Shown one piece after another: positions 1-7,381 of a stretch of 24,017 bases of DNA. Made by a program: the position numbers and the translations under genes. Position 1 is the stretch's first letter, and each line of letters opens with the position of its first letter. The notes below the pieces were generated by a model. The model was not told the origin of the DNA. It made no database searches and worked only from the letters and a program-made list of their open reading frames with translations. Origin of the DNA: a virus; IMG/VR virus record IMGVR_UViG_3300019873_000005, positions 1 through 24,017 of that record; one strand, 5' to 3'.

Positions 1-67
1 GTTCGCGTCCGCCATCAACTGCTGGAACGGCAAGGTGTCGTTCCAGCAGTTGATGGCGGACGCGAAC
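1..67. repeat. Perfect 29-bp inverted repeat at the window edge
   Basis: Bases 1-29 are the exact reverse complement of bases 39-67, separated by a 9-base loop at 30-38. The right arm lies in convincing terminase coding sequence. The left arm reaches the first base of the window, so the true palindrome could be longer. A chance 29-bp perfect palindrome inside a coding region is very unlikely. The simplest reading is a fold-back chimera at a contig end. A real hairpin is possible but less likely. Confidence 0.9.
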
Positions 68-925
68 CCCGATGTGCCGACGCACTGGCTGAAGGTGCGC
101 TGCGACAAGGGGAAGACGCAGATGATCCGCAGCCGGCATGAGGACAACCCCACGCTGTTCAACCCGAAGACCGGGGAGATCACCAAGTCGGGCGCCGCGT
201 ACATGGGCAAGCTCGATGCGCTGACCGGCGTGCGGTACATGCGCCTGAGGAAGGGTGTGTGGTGCGCTGCGGAGGGTCTGGTGTACGAGGAGTGGAATCC
301 TGACCTGCACCTTCACAAGGCGATCAAGGTGCCGCCCATCAGTTGGACGCGCTACATCACCGTCGACTTCGGGTACACCAACCCGATGGTGGTGCAGTTC
401 TGGGCGGTTGACGAGGATGGCCGGCTCTACCTGTACAAGGAGCTGTATTCCACAAAGACGGCGGTCGACGAGATGGCGCCCAAGATCAAGGAGGCGATGA
501 ACCTGAGGCGCGAGCCGAGGCCCCGGGCGATCATCTGCGACCACGATGCGGAGGGCCGGGCCGTCCTCCAGCGCGAGCTGGGCATGTCGACCGTCCAGGC
601 GAAGAAGTCGGTGGAGGACGGCATTCAGGCGGTCAAGACCCGCATGAGGATGTCCGACGTGGACGGCAAGCCCCGCATCTACTTGTGCGAGGACGCGATC
701 ATCGAGCGGGACAAGGAGCTGTCCGACAAGAAGAAGCCCACCTGTACGCTCGACGAGGTCGTCGGCTACATCTGGGACCGCGGTAACGTCCAGGCGCAGA
801 ACAACGGGAAGCCTCCGAAGGAGCACCCCGTCAAGGAAGACGACCACGGGATGGACGCGATGCGCTATATGGTCGCCCACCTCGACCTGAAGGCCCGCCC
901 CCGCGTGCGCACCATCGCCTACTAG
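2..925 (+). CDS. terL: Phage terminase large subunit, C-terminal part (5' partial)
   Basis: This is the motor/nuclease subunit that cuts concatemeric phage DNA and drives it through the portal into the prohead. Only the end of the ATPase part and the whole nuclease domain are present. An NPDVPTHWLK segment near the start resembles the conserved stretch that follows the ATPase core in terminases. The RNase H-like nuclease follows. Counting from the GTG at 35, its likely metal-binding acidic residues are D111 in VDFGYTNP, D169 in ICDHDAE and D274 in DDHGMDAMRY. The frame is open to base 2, but bases 1-29 are an inverted copy of 39-67, so the upstream residues are unreliable and GTG 35 is not a convincing start. 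Full-length family members are roughly 450-550 residues. The order terminase-portal-protease-capsid downstream fits HK97-type phages. Confidence 0.93.
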   Translation, partial: FASAINCWNGKVSFQQLMADANPDVPTHWLKVRCDKGKTQMIRSRHEDNPTLFNPKTGEITKSGAAYMGKLDALTGVRYMRLRKGVWCAAEGLVYEEWNPDLHLHKAIKVPPISWTRYITVDFGYTNPMVVQFWAVDEDGRLYLYKELYSTKTAVDEMAPKIKEAMNLRREPRPRAIICDHDAEGRAVLQRELGMSTVQAKKSVEDGIQAVKTRMRMSDVDGKPRIYLCEDAIIERDKELSDKKKPTCTLDEVVGYIWDRGNVQAQNNGKPPKEHPVKEDDHGMDAMRYMVAHLDLKARPRVRTIAY

Positions 926-936
926 GAGCCCGTCCC

Positions 937-1185
937 ATGAATGATCTCAAGCCCCTGCCCCGTCCGGTACAGTGGTGGAGGAAGTCCAGGAATCGAAGGC
1001 AGACGGCCCTGACCACCTTCAAAAACGCGACCGCCAAGGCCTTGACTCTTGCGATTTCTGTAGCAGGGGCTATGCTGATCTCTTACGGGGTGTATTCCGT
1101 GTACCCTCCGGCCGGTTTTCTGGTCGCCGGGGTACTCGTCTGGGTGCTCCAGTGGAGTTACGAACGAGACAGGAGTAGTGAGTGA
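937..1185 (+). CDS. Small membrane protein between terminase and portal
   Basis: This 82-residue protein has a basic N-terminal third (WWRKSRNRRQ) followed by two hydrophobic segments at about residues 35-55 and 57-74, separated by a YPPAG turn, and a charged tail. That pattern predicts a two-helix hairpin in the inner membrane. The ATG at 937 follows the terminase stop by 11 bases with a short GGAG upstream. The stop TGA at 1183-1185 overlaps the GTG of the portal gene, so the two are probably translationally coupled. I recall similar short membrane proteins at this place in other actinophages, but their function is unknown to me. A role in lysis, superinfection control or anchoring of assembly cannot be told from sequence. 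Confidence 0.75.
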   Translation: MNDLKPLPRPVQWWRKSRNRRQTALTTFKNATAKALTLAISVAGAMLISYGVYSVYPPAGFLVAGVLVWVLQWSYERDRSSE

Positions 1186-2594
1186 GCGTCTTCGGTAACG
1201 TATCCGCTACGTTCCTCAACCGCTCCCCCGTACCGCAGGCTCCCCGTGGAGGCCGTGAGGTCTTCAACGTCTTCACCGGACGGTCGTCTCAGACCGCGGA
1301 CAAGATGAAGCGCGGCATGGAGCAGTACGGCCTGGTGGGGACCGCTTTTGGCGTGATTTCCCGCCTGGCCGAATCCACCGCCCAGATCAACTGGCATCTC
1401 TACCGGTCCCGTCAGGACGGCCGGCGCGTCTACCGCGAGGTCGAGCAGCGCAAGGAGGTCACGAAGCACGCGATCGTCGACCTTCTCAAGCAGCCGAACC
1501 CCCTGATGGGCTGGATGGAGTTTTGCCAGACGCTGATTCAGCACTACGACACCACGGGCGAGTTCTGGATTGTGGCGGCCTTCGGGTCGATCCGCTCTGC
1601 CGGCCCTATCGAGCTGTGGCCGATGCGCCCCGACCGGGTGAAGATCGTCACCGACCAGTACAACGGGGTCGCCGGCTACGTGTACTGCGGGCCCGACGGT
1701 GAAGAGGTGCCCCTCGCGAAGGACATCGTCATTCAGGGGCGCCACCCCAACCCGATGGACTTGTTCCGCGGGATCTCGCCCATGCAGGCCCTGGCCGTCA
1801 AGCTGGAAGCCAGCCACCTCGCATCCGAGTACAACAAGAACTTCTTCCTCAACAGCGCCGAGCCGGGCGGAATCATCGAGATCGAGGACCGCCTCGATGA
1901 CGACGAGTTCCGTGAGCTTTCCATGCGTTGGCAGGAGCAGCACAAAGGTGTGGCGAACGCCCACCGTGTCGCCATCCTGGAGCAAGGCAAGTGGGTGGAG
2001 CGCAAGTTCTCGATGAAGGACATCGCGTTCCCCGAACTGGCGGAGCTCGGTCGTGCCGACATCCTGGAAGCTTTCGGCTACCCGAAGGCGATGACCGGTG
2101 CTGTCGAGGACGTCAACAAAGCTTCCGCTGATGCGCAGGAACGGATGTTCGGCCGGTACCTCCTGAGGCCCCGCCTGAACACCCTGAAGGACGCCCTGAA
2201 CACCGGGCTCCTTCCGCTGTTCGGTGACACCGCGAAGGGCTTGGAGCTCGACTTCGAGGACCCGGTTCCCGAGGACCGTGAGGCCGATTCGGCTGAGCGC
2301 ATCACGAAGGCTCAGGCCCTCAAGATGCTCATCGAGTCGGGTGCCGACTGGGATTCCGCCCTGGAGGTTGTCGGCCTGCCGCCCATGAAGCAGGACGAGG
2401 CGAAGCTCCGCATGGCCGAGGAAGCCCACAATCTGGCTATGAACCCGCCCGCCGTTGATCCTAATAACGCCGGCCGTGAGGCCCCTGGCGGTGGGCGTGA
2501 GTCTCAGTCCGGCGGCGCCCCTAAGCCGAACCAAGAACCGTCGAAGCCCTCACCTGCAAGGGAGGCAGGAAATGACCGATCTGCAAAATCGTGA
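1182..2594 (+). CDS. Phage portal protein (HK97-type)
   Basis: This 470-residue protein should form the dodecameric ring at the capsid vertex through which DNA enters and leaves. Family hallmarks include an early helix (GMEQYGLVGTAFGVISRLAE), a FWIVAAFG segment, the stem-region stretch DLFRGISPMQAL, and NKNFFLNSAEPGG with the following wing region. Its length is typical for the family. The last 50 or so residues (from about 420) are rich in Pro, Gly, Asn and Ser and look disordered. The GTG start at 1182 shares GTGA with the stop of the preceding gene. The 3' end overlaps the protease start by 23 bases in another frame. Confidence 0.95.
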   Translation: MSVFGNVSATFLNRSPVPQAPRGGREVFNVFTGRSSQTADKMKRGMEQYGLVGTAFGVISRLAESTAQINWHLYRSRQDGRRVYREVEQRKEVTKHAIVDLLKQPNPLMGWMEFCQTLIQHYDTTGEFWIVAAFGSIRSAGPIELWPMRPDRVKIVTDQYNGVAGYVYCGPDGEEVPLAKDIVIQGRHPNPMDLFRGISPMQALAVKLEASHLASEYNKNFFLNSAEPGGIIEIEDRLDDDEFRELSMRWQEQHKGVANAHRVAILEQGKWVERKFSMKDIAFPELAELGRADILEAFGYPKAMTGAVEDVNKASADAQERMFGRYLLRPRLNTLKDALNTGLLPLFGDTAKGLELDFEDPVPEDREADSAERITKAQALKMLIESGADWDSALEVVGLPPMKQDEAKLRMAEEAHNLAMNPPAVDPNNAGREAPGGGRESQSGGAPKPNQEPSKPSPAREAGNDRSAKS

Positions 2595-3588
2595 CTACAG
2601 CGCAGACGAGCGCTCCCGTCTCGCCGAGCAGGGCAAGGCTCTGCCCGACGGATCTTTCCCCATCGCGGACCGCGAAGACCTGGAGAATGCCATTCAGGCG
2701 TTCGGCCGGGCTTCCGATCCCGCGGCGGCGAAAGCGCACATCAAGAAGCGTGCCCGAGCACTGGGCGCCGAAGATCTGATCCCTGAAGGGTGGAACAGCG
2801 TGGATCCGAGCGAGCTCAAGTCTCGCCTGAAGCGGCCCCTGGCACGGCTCCAGAACGCTCAGACGGACTGGTTCCGCATCCAGAACAAAGCCGGCTCGAC
2901 GCCCGAGGTGTTCATCTACGACGAGATCGGCTACTTCGGCCACTCGGCGAAGGACTTCTCCGACTCGCTCGCAACGATCGACTCGGACGAGCTGACCGTT
3001 CACCTGAATTCGCCGGGTGGTGACATCTTCGACGGCCTGGCGATCTACCAGTCTCTGAAGAACCACTCCGCGAAGGTGAACATCGTGGTCGACGGCCTGG
3101 CCGCTTCGATTGCTTCGGTGATCGCGATGGCTGCGGACAATCTGGTTATGGCGCCTAAGGCGACGATGATGATCCACGACGGATGGTCGATGTCGATGGG
3201 CAACGCCGGCGAGATGCGCAAGATGGCCGATCTGCTCGACAAGCAGTCCGACATCATCGCGTCCGTGTACGCTGACCGCACCGGGCAGCCTGCCGACTTC
3301 TGGCGGGACCGCATGAAGGACGAGACCTGGTACAGCGCCGATGAAGCGCTCGCCGCGGGTCTCATCGACGAGGTGGAAGGCCAGGCGAAGAAGGTCACCG
3401 ACCCGTTCGACCTGTCTGTCTTCGCCCACGCTGGACGCGAGAACGCTCCGGCGCCCAAAAACCAGACCGCCCCGGTGGTCGAGGCCAAGGTCGAAGAGAC
3501 CGTGGCTGAAGTGAAGACCGAAGAGGCCCCGGCTTTTACCTGGGACTTCGCAGGCTTCAAGAGTGCCCTTAAGGAGGGACTGAAGTAA
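2572..3588 (+). CDS. Prohead maturation protease, ClpP-type, with N-terminal accessory module
   Basis: This 338-residue serine protease is expected to cleave the scaffold part of the capsid protein during head maturation. The ClpP/S49-like domain covers about residues 110-275. The likely catalytic triad is S179 in GLAASIAS, H202 in MMIHDGW and D266 in GLIDEV, and the oxyanion segment is NSPGGD at 147-151. Residues 15-74 form a separate basic module (GKALPDGSFPI ... AKAHIKKRARALGA) that recurs in many phage head proteins. The C-terminal 50 residues are acidic and Ala/Pro-rich, like a scaffold tail. ATG 2572 is chosen because GGAGGCAGG lies 3 bases upstream. The open frame continues back to 2455, but that part reads as low-complexity shadow of the portal. 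The stop overlaps the capsid start (TAATG). Confidence 0.92.
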   Translation: MTDLQNRDYSADERSRLAEQGKALPDGSFPIADREDLENAIQAFGRASDPAAAKAHIKKRARALGAEDLIPEGWNSVDPSELKSRLKRPLARLQNAQTDWFRIQNKAGSTPEVFIYDEIGYFGHSAKDFSDSLATIDSDELTVHLNSPGGDIFDGLAIYQSLKNHSAKVNIVVDGLAASIASVIAMAADNLVMAPKATMMIHDGWSMSMGNAGEMRKMADLLDKQSDIIASVYADRTGQPADFWRDRMKDETWYSADEALAAGLIDEVEGQAKKVTDPFDLSVFAHAGRENAPAPKNQTAPVVEAKVEETVAEVKTEEAPAFTWDFAGFKSALKEGLK

Positions 3589-4937
3589 TGGCAAAGATCG
3601 TGATCCCCACCGAGTCGGCACAGCTTGAGGAGCTGCTCGGAGACCAGTCCAAGGTCCAGAATCTCATGGCCGAAGGCCAGTTCTCGGACGTCGTCAAGGC
3701 GTACGCCAAGAGCGTCGGCCAGAGCGATGACAGCATCGGCCGCCAGGTCAAGGAGGAGACGCAGCGCGTCCTCGCCGAGTACCTGCGCGAGAACGAGAAC
3801 GAAGCCGGACTGAAGGCCCTCAAGGAGGGCGGCGTCGACGCTGCCACCCGTACCGGCGACAAGTCCGTCTACAACGCCAAGGCCGTCGGCAGCTCCCTGA
3901 AGGCCGCCGACTTCGGTGGCGACATGGCCGGCTTCCTCAACACCATCTGGCACAACACCGACCGGACCGACGCGGTCAACGCCAAGCGTCAGACCCTCCG
4001 GAACGCTGCGGCGTCTTCCGGCGAGCCTGCCGGTGGTGGCTTCCTCGTCCCTGAGGCGTTCCGTGCCGAGCTGCTTCAGCTCTCCCTGGAGCGTGGCGTT
4101 GTTCGCCCCCGCGCGCGCATCGTCCCGATGGAAACCTCCCGGGTGCTGTACCCGACGGTCGACTCCACGTCCAACGCGTCCAACGTGTTCGGTGGTATCC
4201 AGGCGTACTGGACCCCCGAGTCCGGGACGATGACCGACGTCGCCGCGACGTTCGGCCGCATCGCCCTCGAAGCGTGGAAGCTGACCGCCTTCGCGAACGT
4301 CCCCAACGAGCTGATCTCCGACTCCGCGGTCTCGTTCGAGGCGTTCATCCGCTCCACCTTCCCGGAGGCGCTCGCCTGGTTCGAGGATGACGCGTTCATC
4401 CGCGGCAACGGTGCGGGCATGCCGAAGGGCTTCCTCAACGCCGACGCCGCCGTCACCGTCGCGGCCGAGGCCGGCCAGGCGACCGCCACCATCGTGTGGG
4501 AGAACATCGTCAAGATGTACTCGCGCATGCTCCCCCAGTCCCTCTCTTCGGCCGTGTGGGTCGTCTCCCCCGACGTCTTCCCGGAGCTCGCCACCATGGC
4601 GCTCTCGGTCGGCACGGGCGGTGGCCCGATCTGGCTGAACAACGGTGTCGGTGGGCCCCCGGCCACGATCCTCGGCCGCCCCGTCGTCATCAGCGAGAAG
4701 GTCAACACCCTCGGCACGGCCGGCGACATCAACTTCGTCGACTTCAGCTACTACCTCATCGGTGACCGCCAGGCGCTTACCGTCGAGTCGAGCCCGCACT
4801 ACCGCTTCCAGAACGGCGAGACGAGCTTCAAGTTCGTCTCCCGTGTGGATGGTCGTCCGTGGCTCCAGTCGGCGATCACGCCCCGCAACTCGGGTCCGAC
4901 GCTCAGCCCGTTCATCAAGCTGGCGACCCGCCCGTAG
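3588..4937 (+). CDS. Major capsid protein, HK97 fold, with N-terminal scaffold domain
   Basis: This 449-residue protein builds the icosahedral shell. Residues 1 to about 115 are charged and helical and match the cleavable delta (scaffolding) domain of HK97-type capsid proteins. The fold proper begins near residue 135-145 with the SGEPAGGGFLVPEAFR segment. It continues with PTVDSTSNA, the GIQAYWTPESGTM loop, and ends with the typical YRFQNGETSFKFVSRVDG strand pair. No separate scaffold gene is seen, consistent with the scaffold being fused here and removed by the protease just upstream. AAGGAGG at 3571-3577 is the ribosome binding site. A hairpin terminator follows directly, which would help set high capsid expression. 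Confidence 0.95.
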   Translation: MAKIVIPTESAQLEELLGDQSKVQNLMAEGQFSDVVKAYAKSVGQSDDSIGRQVKEETQRVLAEYLRENENEAGLKALKEGGVDAATRTGDKSVYNAKAVGSSLKAADFGGDMAGFLNTIWHNTDRTDAVNAKRQTLRNAAASSGEPAGGGFLVPEAFRAELLQLSLERGVVRPRARIVPMETSRVLYPTVDSTSNASNVFGGIQAYWTPESGTMTDVAATFGRIALEAWKLTAFANVPNELISDSAVSFEAFIRSTFPEALAWFEDDAFIRGNGAGMPKGFLNADAAVTVAAEAGQATATIVWENIVKMYSRMLPQSLSSAVWVVSPDVFPELATMALSVGTGGGPIWLNNGVGGPPATILGRPVVISEKVNTLGTAGDINFVDFSYYLIGDRQALTVESSPHYRFQNGETSFKFVSRVDGRPWLQSAITPRNSGPTLSPFIKLATRP

Positions 4938-4943
4938 CCTGAC

Positions 4944-4980
4944 CCCGGGGGAGGCACCAAACCCCCTCCCCCGGGTTTCT
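4944..4980 (+). terminator. Intrinsic terminator after the capsid gene
   Basis: A perfect 11-bp GC-rich stem (CCCGGGGGAGG at 4944-4954 pairing with 4965-4975) has a 10-base loop and is followed by TTTCT. It lies 7 bases after the capsid stop codon. It may end or attenuate the packaging-capsid transcript before the decoration genes. Confidence 0.85.
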
Positions 4981-5020
4981 ACCGCCAGGCATTGAAACCC
5001 CTGGCAGAAAGCAGGAAATC

Positions 5021-5476
5021 ATGTCTCAGTCCGGACTTGGTCGCGTCCTTAACGTGATCCAGACGGCTTCCGGTATCAGCGTCCCGCTGACCGCCGGCAC
5101 CGCCGTGACCTTCATCCACGCCCAGCCGGGTACCGGTACGGCCACGCTGACCTTCACGCAGACCATCAGCGGCGCCTCTTCGGCCGCACTGAACGTCGGC
5201 ACGCAGACCGCCGGCCAGGAGAACCTCGGTTCCACCTACAACGTCGGTCCTGACACCGGTGGTACCTGGACGGCCACGGCCGCCACTTCCGCCAACGTCT
5301 TCACCCTGGGCGGCGCCACCAACGACACCGGTGTCGTGACCGTCCGCGCGGAGCAGCTCGCCGACGGCTACAACTGCGTCGTGGGCACCGCTTCCGCGGG
5401 CACGCTCGTCGCCGTCATCCATGACCTTCTGGTTCAGCGCAAGCCGTCGAACCTCAAGTCGTCCATCGTGGCGTAG
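5021..5476 (+). CDS. Small beta-rich structural protein, probable capsid decoration protein
   Basis: This 151-residue protein is rich in Thr, Ser, Gly, Ala and Val and has almost no helical sequence, as expected for a beta-sandwich virion protein. The N-terminus starts MSQSGLGRVL. A TTGTVTVRAE-like strand region leads to a C-terminal stretch (DGYNCVVGTASAG, HDLLVQRKPS). It has no signal peptide, no membrane helix and a single cysteine. It is the first gene after the capsid terminator and has an AGCAGGA ribosome site about 7 bases upstream of ATG 5021. The position right after the capsid gene suggests a head decoration role, but no named family was recognised. A minor capsid or fibre role is also possible. 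Confidence 0.85.
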   Translation: MSQSGLGRVLNVIQTASGISVPLTAGTAVTFIHAQPGTGTATLTFTQTISGASSAALNVGTQTAGQENLGSTYNVGPDTGGTWTATAATSANVFTLGGATNDTGVVTVRAEQLADGYNCVVGTASAGTLVAVIHDLLVQRKPSNLKSSIVA

Positions 5477-5487
5477 GGGGCTGAACG

Positions 5488-5943
5488 ATGTCTGTCATCA
5501 TCCAGGGCTCCCAGCAGCGCGACATCAACTATGGTGTCCGCGTCCGTAAGGCCGCCCTCGCCCTGTCGGCGGCCACGCTTCCGGCGTTCACGGTCACGGG
5601 GGGCGAGGTTGTCATCACCTCGATCCACCTCAAGGTCACCACTTCGATCACAACCGACGGCGGGACCGTTGCCGTCAACAACGTGCCGACCGCCGGCTCC
5701 ACTAACGTCCTGGTCACCGCTACCGACCTGGGGACAACGGACACCGTTGTCGGCTCCGTCGTCGGCTTGGACCGCGGCACCACGGCCGCCCCTTCCTTCC
5801 TCCGCGGGGGTCGGGTCGACCTGTCCGCCGTCGCCACTACCGGTGTTCTGAACATCGTTGGTGCGGCTGCGGTCAACGGCGCGGTGGACGTGGTCATCAC
5901 GTACATCCCGCTCACCAACGGCGCGGCTGTCGTCGCCGCCTGA
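5488..5943 (+). CDS. Small beta-rich structural protein, probable decoration or head-fibre protein
   Basis: This protein is also 151 residues long, with alternating Thr/Val-rich strands (GGEVVITSIHLKVTT, GTVAVNNVPTAG, VVITYIPLTNG) and no helices, Cys or membrane segments. It resembles small virion proteins that phages encode between capsid and connector genes. I see no clear residue-by-residue alignment with its equally long neighbour at 5021, so they may not be paralogs. ATG 5488 is preceded by GGGGGCTGAACG and lies 11 bases after the previous stop. The gene is followed by a hairpin at 5955-5990. Function is inferred from context only. Confidence 0.83.
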   Translation: MSVIIQGSQQRDINYGVRVRKAALALSAATLPAFTVTGGEVVITSIHLKVTTSITTDGGTVAVNNVPTAGSTNVLVTATDLGTTDTVVGSVVGLDRGTTAAPSFLRGGRVDLSAVATTGVLNIVGAAAVNGAVDVVITYIPLTNGAAVVAA

Positions 5944-5954
5944 TCAGCCCCACC

Positions 5955-5990
5955 GAAAGGGTCGCTCGTCCACTGGGCGGCGGCCCTTTC
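5955..5990 (+). terminator. Hairpin, possible terminator or processing site
   Basis: GAAAGGGTCGC at 5955-5965 pairs with 5980-5990 (11 bp with one G-T pair) around a 14-base loop. There is no T tract after it, so termination is less certain than at 4944. It sits between two structural genes and may tune the level of the downstream ones. Confidence 0.55.
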
Positions 5991-6012
5991 ATCCGTTCGG
6001 AAGGAGGAAGAC

Positions 6013-6432
6013 ATGGCGGGCGCTATCATCACCACCGCCACGAAGATGAAGTCCGGCATCACTCAGTACCGGACTACGTGGATTTCTGATGCTGCCGGCT
6101 CGGTGAGCGGTTCGACGTTCATCGTGAAGACCGGGACGATCATCGCGGTGGAGTTCACCCCGGGCGTCGGCCTGACTCAGCCGGACGACTTGTACGACTT
6201 GGACTGCCTGGACAATCTGGGCATCTCGGTGTTCGACAACGGGGCGGGCGCCACGATCGGGGCGAACCTCTCGAACGCCATCTCTCAGCACTTCGTTCCC
6301 GCTACCGGTCTGGCCGGCTCGACCGTATACCGTCGGTGGCTCAAGGGCGGAACCCTTCAGCCGACGGTGGTGAACGCCGGCGACACGAACTCCGGCGTGA
6401 TCGACATCTATGTGGTGGACGGGATGCTCTGA
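6013..6432 (+). CDS. Small structural protein of unknown function
   Basis: This 139-residue protein is predicted to be mostly beta (ITQYRTTWISDAAGSVSGSTF, GTIIAVEFTPG), with acidic patches (QPDDLYDLDCLDN). The start is well supported: GGAAGGAGGAAG lies just upstream of ATG 6013. Its stop overlaps the next ATG (TGATG), so this gene and the two that follow look translationally coupled. No catalytic motif is visible. The alternating small and hydrophobic residues and the place in the head module suggest a virion component such as a head fibre or decoration protein. The family was not recognised with certainty. Confidence 0.83.
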   Translation: MAGAIITTATKMKSGITQYRTTWISDAAGSVSGSTFIVKTGTIIAVEFTPGVGLTQPDDLYDLDCLDNLGISVFDNGAGATIGANLSNAISQHFVPATGLAGSTVYRRWLKGGTLQPTVVNAGDTNSGVIDIYVVDGML

Positions 6433-6932
6433 TGCCCACAACTCACACGACTGCGCTGTACATCTTCTCCCGTCAGCGGGAGGACTCGCTGGTGGGCCCC
6501 AAGAACTTCGTCTCCCTGTGGAACCCGGTGTCCTCCGGGAAGGTGATGAGTTTGGGTGGCTTCTTTGTGTCGTTCATGGCGACGGTCGCCGCTCCCGCGT
6601 ATCCGATCCGCGGCTATCGGATCACCGCTCAGCCGACGGGTGGAACGCTGGCGGCGAGCTCGGAGATCTGTGCGTTCGACACGAAGGTCTTCTCCCCCGC
6701 GGCTCAGATCCGCTACGACAACCCGACGTGCACCGGTATCGATGGCGCGTTCTTCAACAGCCCTCCAGGAACGGTGAAGGACACCATCGGTGAGATCCAG
6801 CAGATTGATGCGCCGCCCGGCTTTAACCCCTTCCTGGTACGTCCAGGTGAAGGTGTTGTGATAAGACAGGACGTCGGCGCCGTCGGCCACTTCTGGAACA
6901 TCTCGATCTTGTGGCGGGAGCTGAGGGGCTGA
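6432..6932 (+). CDS. Small structural protein of unknown function
   Basis: This 166-residue protein begins MPTTHTTALYIFSRQRED. It contains a segment NPVSSGKVMSLGGFFVSFMA and later a GEGVVIRQDVGAVGHFWNIS strand pair near the C-terminus. A jelly-roll-like beta fold is plausible, but this is inference. The start at 6432 is fixed by the TGATG overlap with the preceding gene; the open frame upstream of it is a shadow. The stop again overlaps the next start (TGATG at 6930-6934). Its place among beta-rich small genes supports a role on the virion surface. Confidence 0.82.
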   Translation: MPTTHTTALYIFSRQREDSLVGPKNFVSLWNPVSSGKVMSLGGFFVSFMATVAAPAYPIRGYRITAQPTGGTLAASSEICAFDTKVFSPAAQIRYDNPTCTGIDGAFFNSPPGTVKDTIGEIQQIDAPPGFNPFLVRPGEGVVIRQDVGAVGHFWNISILWRELRG

Positions 6933-7246
6933 TGGCATCGACGACAGCTCAGGTTTCGCTGAACGGAGCAGCCACCGGTGTGGGCGCCACGGTGGACTTC
7001 GCGACCGCTAAATCGATCGTCACCTGTGTGATCATCCCGTCGAAGAGTGGCTTGACCGGCGTTGTTGCGGTTGAGGCCAGTCAGGATGGTGCGGCGTGGG
7101 TGCCGATGGGCAGCGTGTCGGTCGACAGGTCACAGCCCCGGGCCATGGACTTCAAGGGGGGCGCCTTCCGGTACTGGAGGGCGTCGGTTTATGCCGATGT
7201 CGCCGGCTCGGGGGCGGTTACCGCGACGTTCATGGAGGCGGGGTGA
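6932..7246 (+). CDS. Small structural protein of unknown function
   Basis: This 104-residue protein starts at the ATG that overlaps the previous stop. It has a beta pattern with SGLTGVVAVEASQDG followed by AAWVPMG and a FRYWRASVYADV strand. The VEAS-DGAAWVPMG arrangement recalls galactose-binding-like domains, where a sample-value phrase precedes a Trp, but the protein is too short and divergent to assign. It is the last of five small beta-rich genes after the capsid gene. The stop TGA at 7244-7246 abuts the next ATG at 7247 and also lies inside a possible GTGA start at 7243. Confidence 0.82.
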   Translation: MASTTAQVSLNGAATGVGATVDFATAKSIVTCVIIPSKSGLTGVVAVEASQDGAAWVPMGSVSVDRSQPRAMDFKGGAFRYWRASVYADVAGSGAVTATFMEAG

Positions 7247-7381
7247 ATGACCCGATGGATCCAAGGCGCAAACGGCCTTCCGGTATGGACTATGAAGGCA
7301 GATCCCTGGTACTACCATGGTTCGTACCAGGGCATGGACGAGAAGCCATGCCCTTTGTGTACCCGTGGGGGCCGCAGGTGA
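7247..7381 (+). CDS. Tiny Cys-pair protein (44 residues)
   Basis: ATG 7247 follows the preceding stop without a gap, with GGAGG at 7234-7238. The product is rich in Trp and Tyr (MTRWIQGANGLPVWTM, DPWYYHGSYQG) and ends with a CPLC pair and a basic tail. Its TGA at 7379-7381 overlaps the GTG of the next gene (GTGA), a junction type used throughout this window. Its third codon positions are richer in G/C than those of the competing frame, which reads from GTG 7243 into the next gene. A single CxxC could bind metal only as a dimer or with partners. The function is unknown. Confidence 0.55.
   Translation: MTRWIQGANGLPVWTMKADPWYYHGSYQGMDEKPCPLCTRGGRR

Noticed and set aside
1-67. Palindrome as a cos or packaging site
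   Set aside because: It lies within terminase coding sequence, has no sign of a cohesive-end site or flanking terminase-binding repeats, and reaches the window edge, which better fits an artefact.
2455-2571. Extended start of the protease at 2455
   Set aside because: The extra 39 residues read through portal coding sequence, look like shadow sequence, and have no ribosome site as good as GGAGGCAGG before ATG 2572.
3045-4799. 584-codon minus-strand open frame opposite protease and capsid genes
   Set aside because: It is antisense to two strongly supported genes and has the same low-complexity composition. It crosses the protease-capsid junction without a plausible domain.
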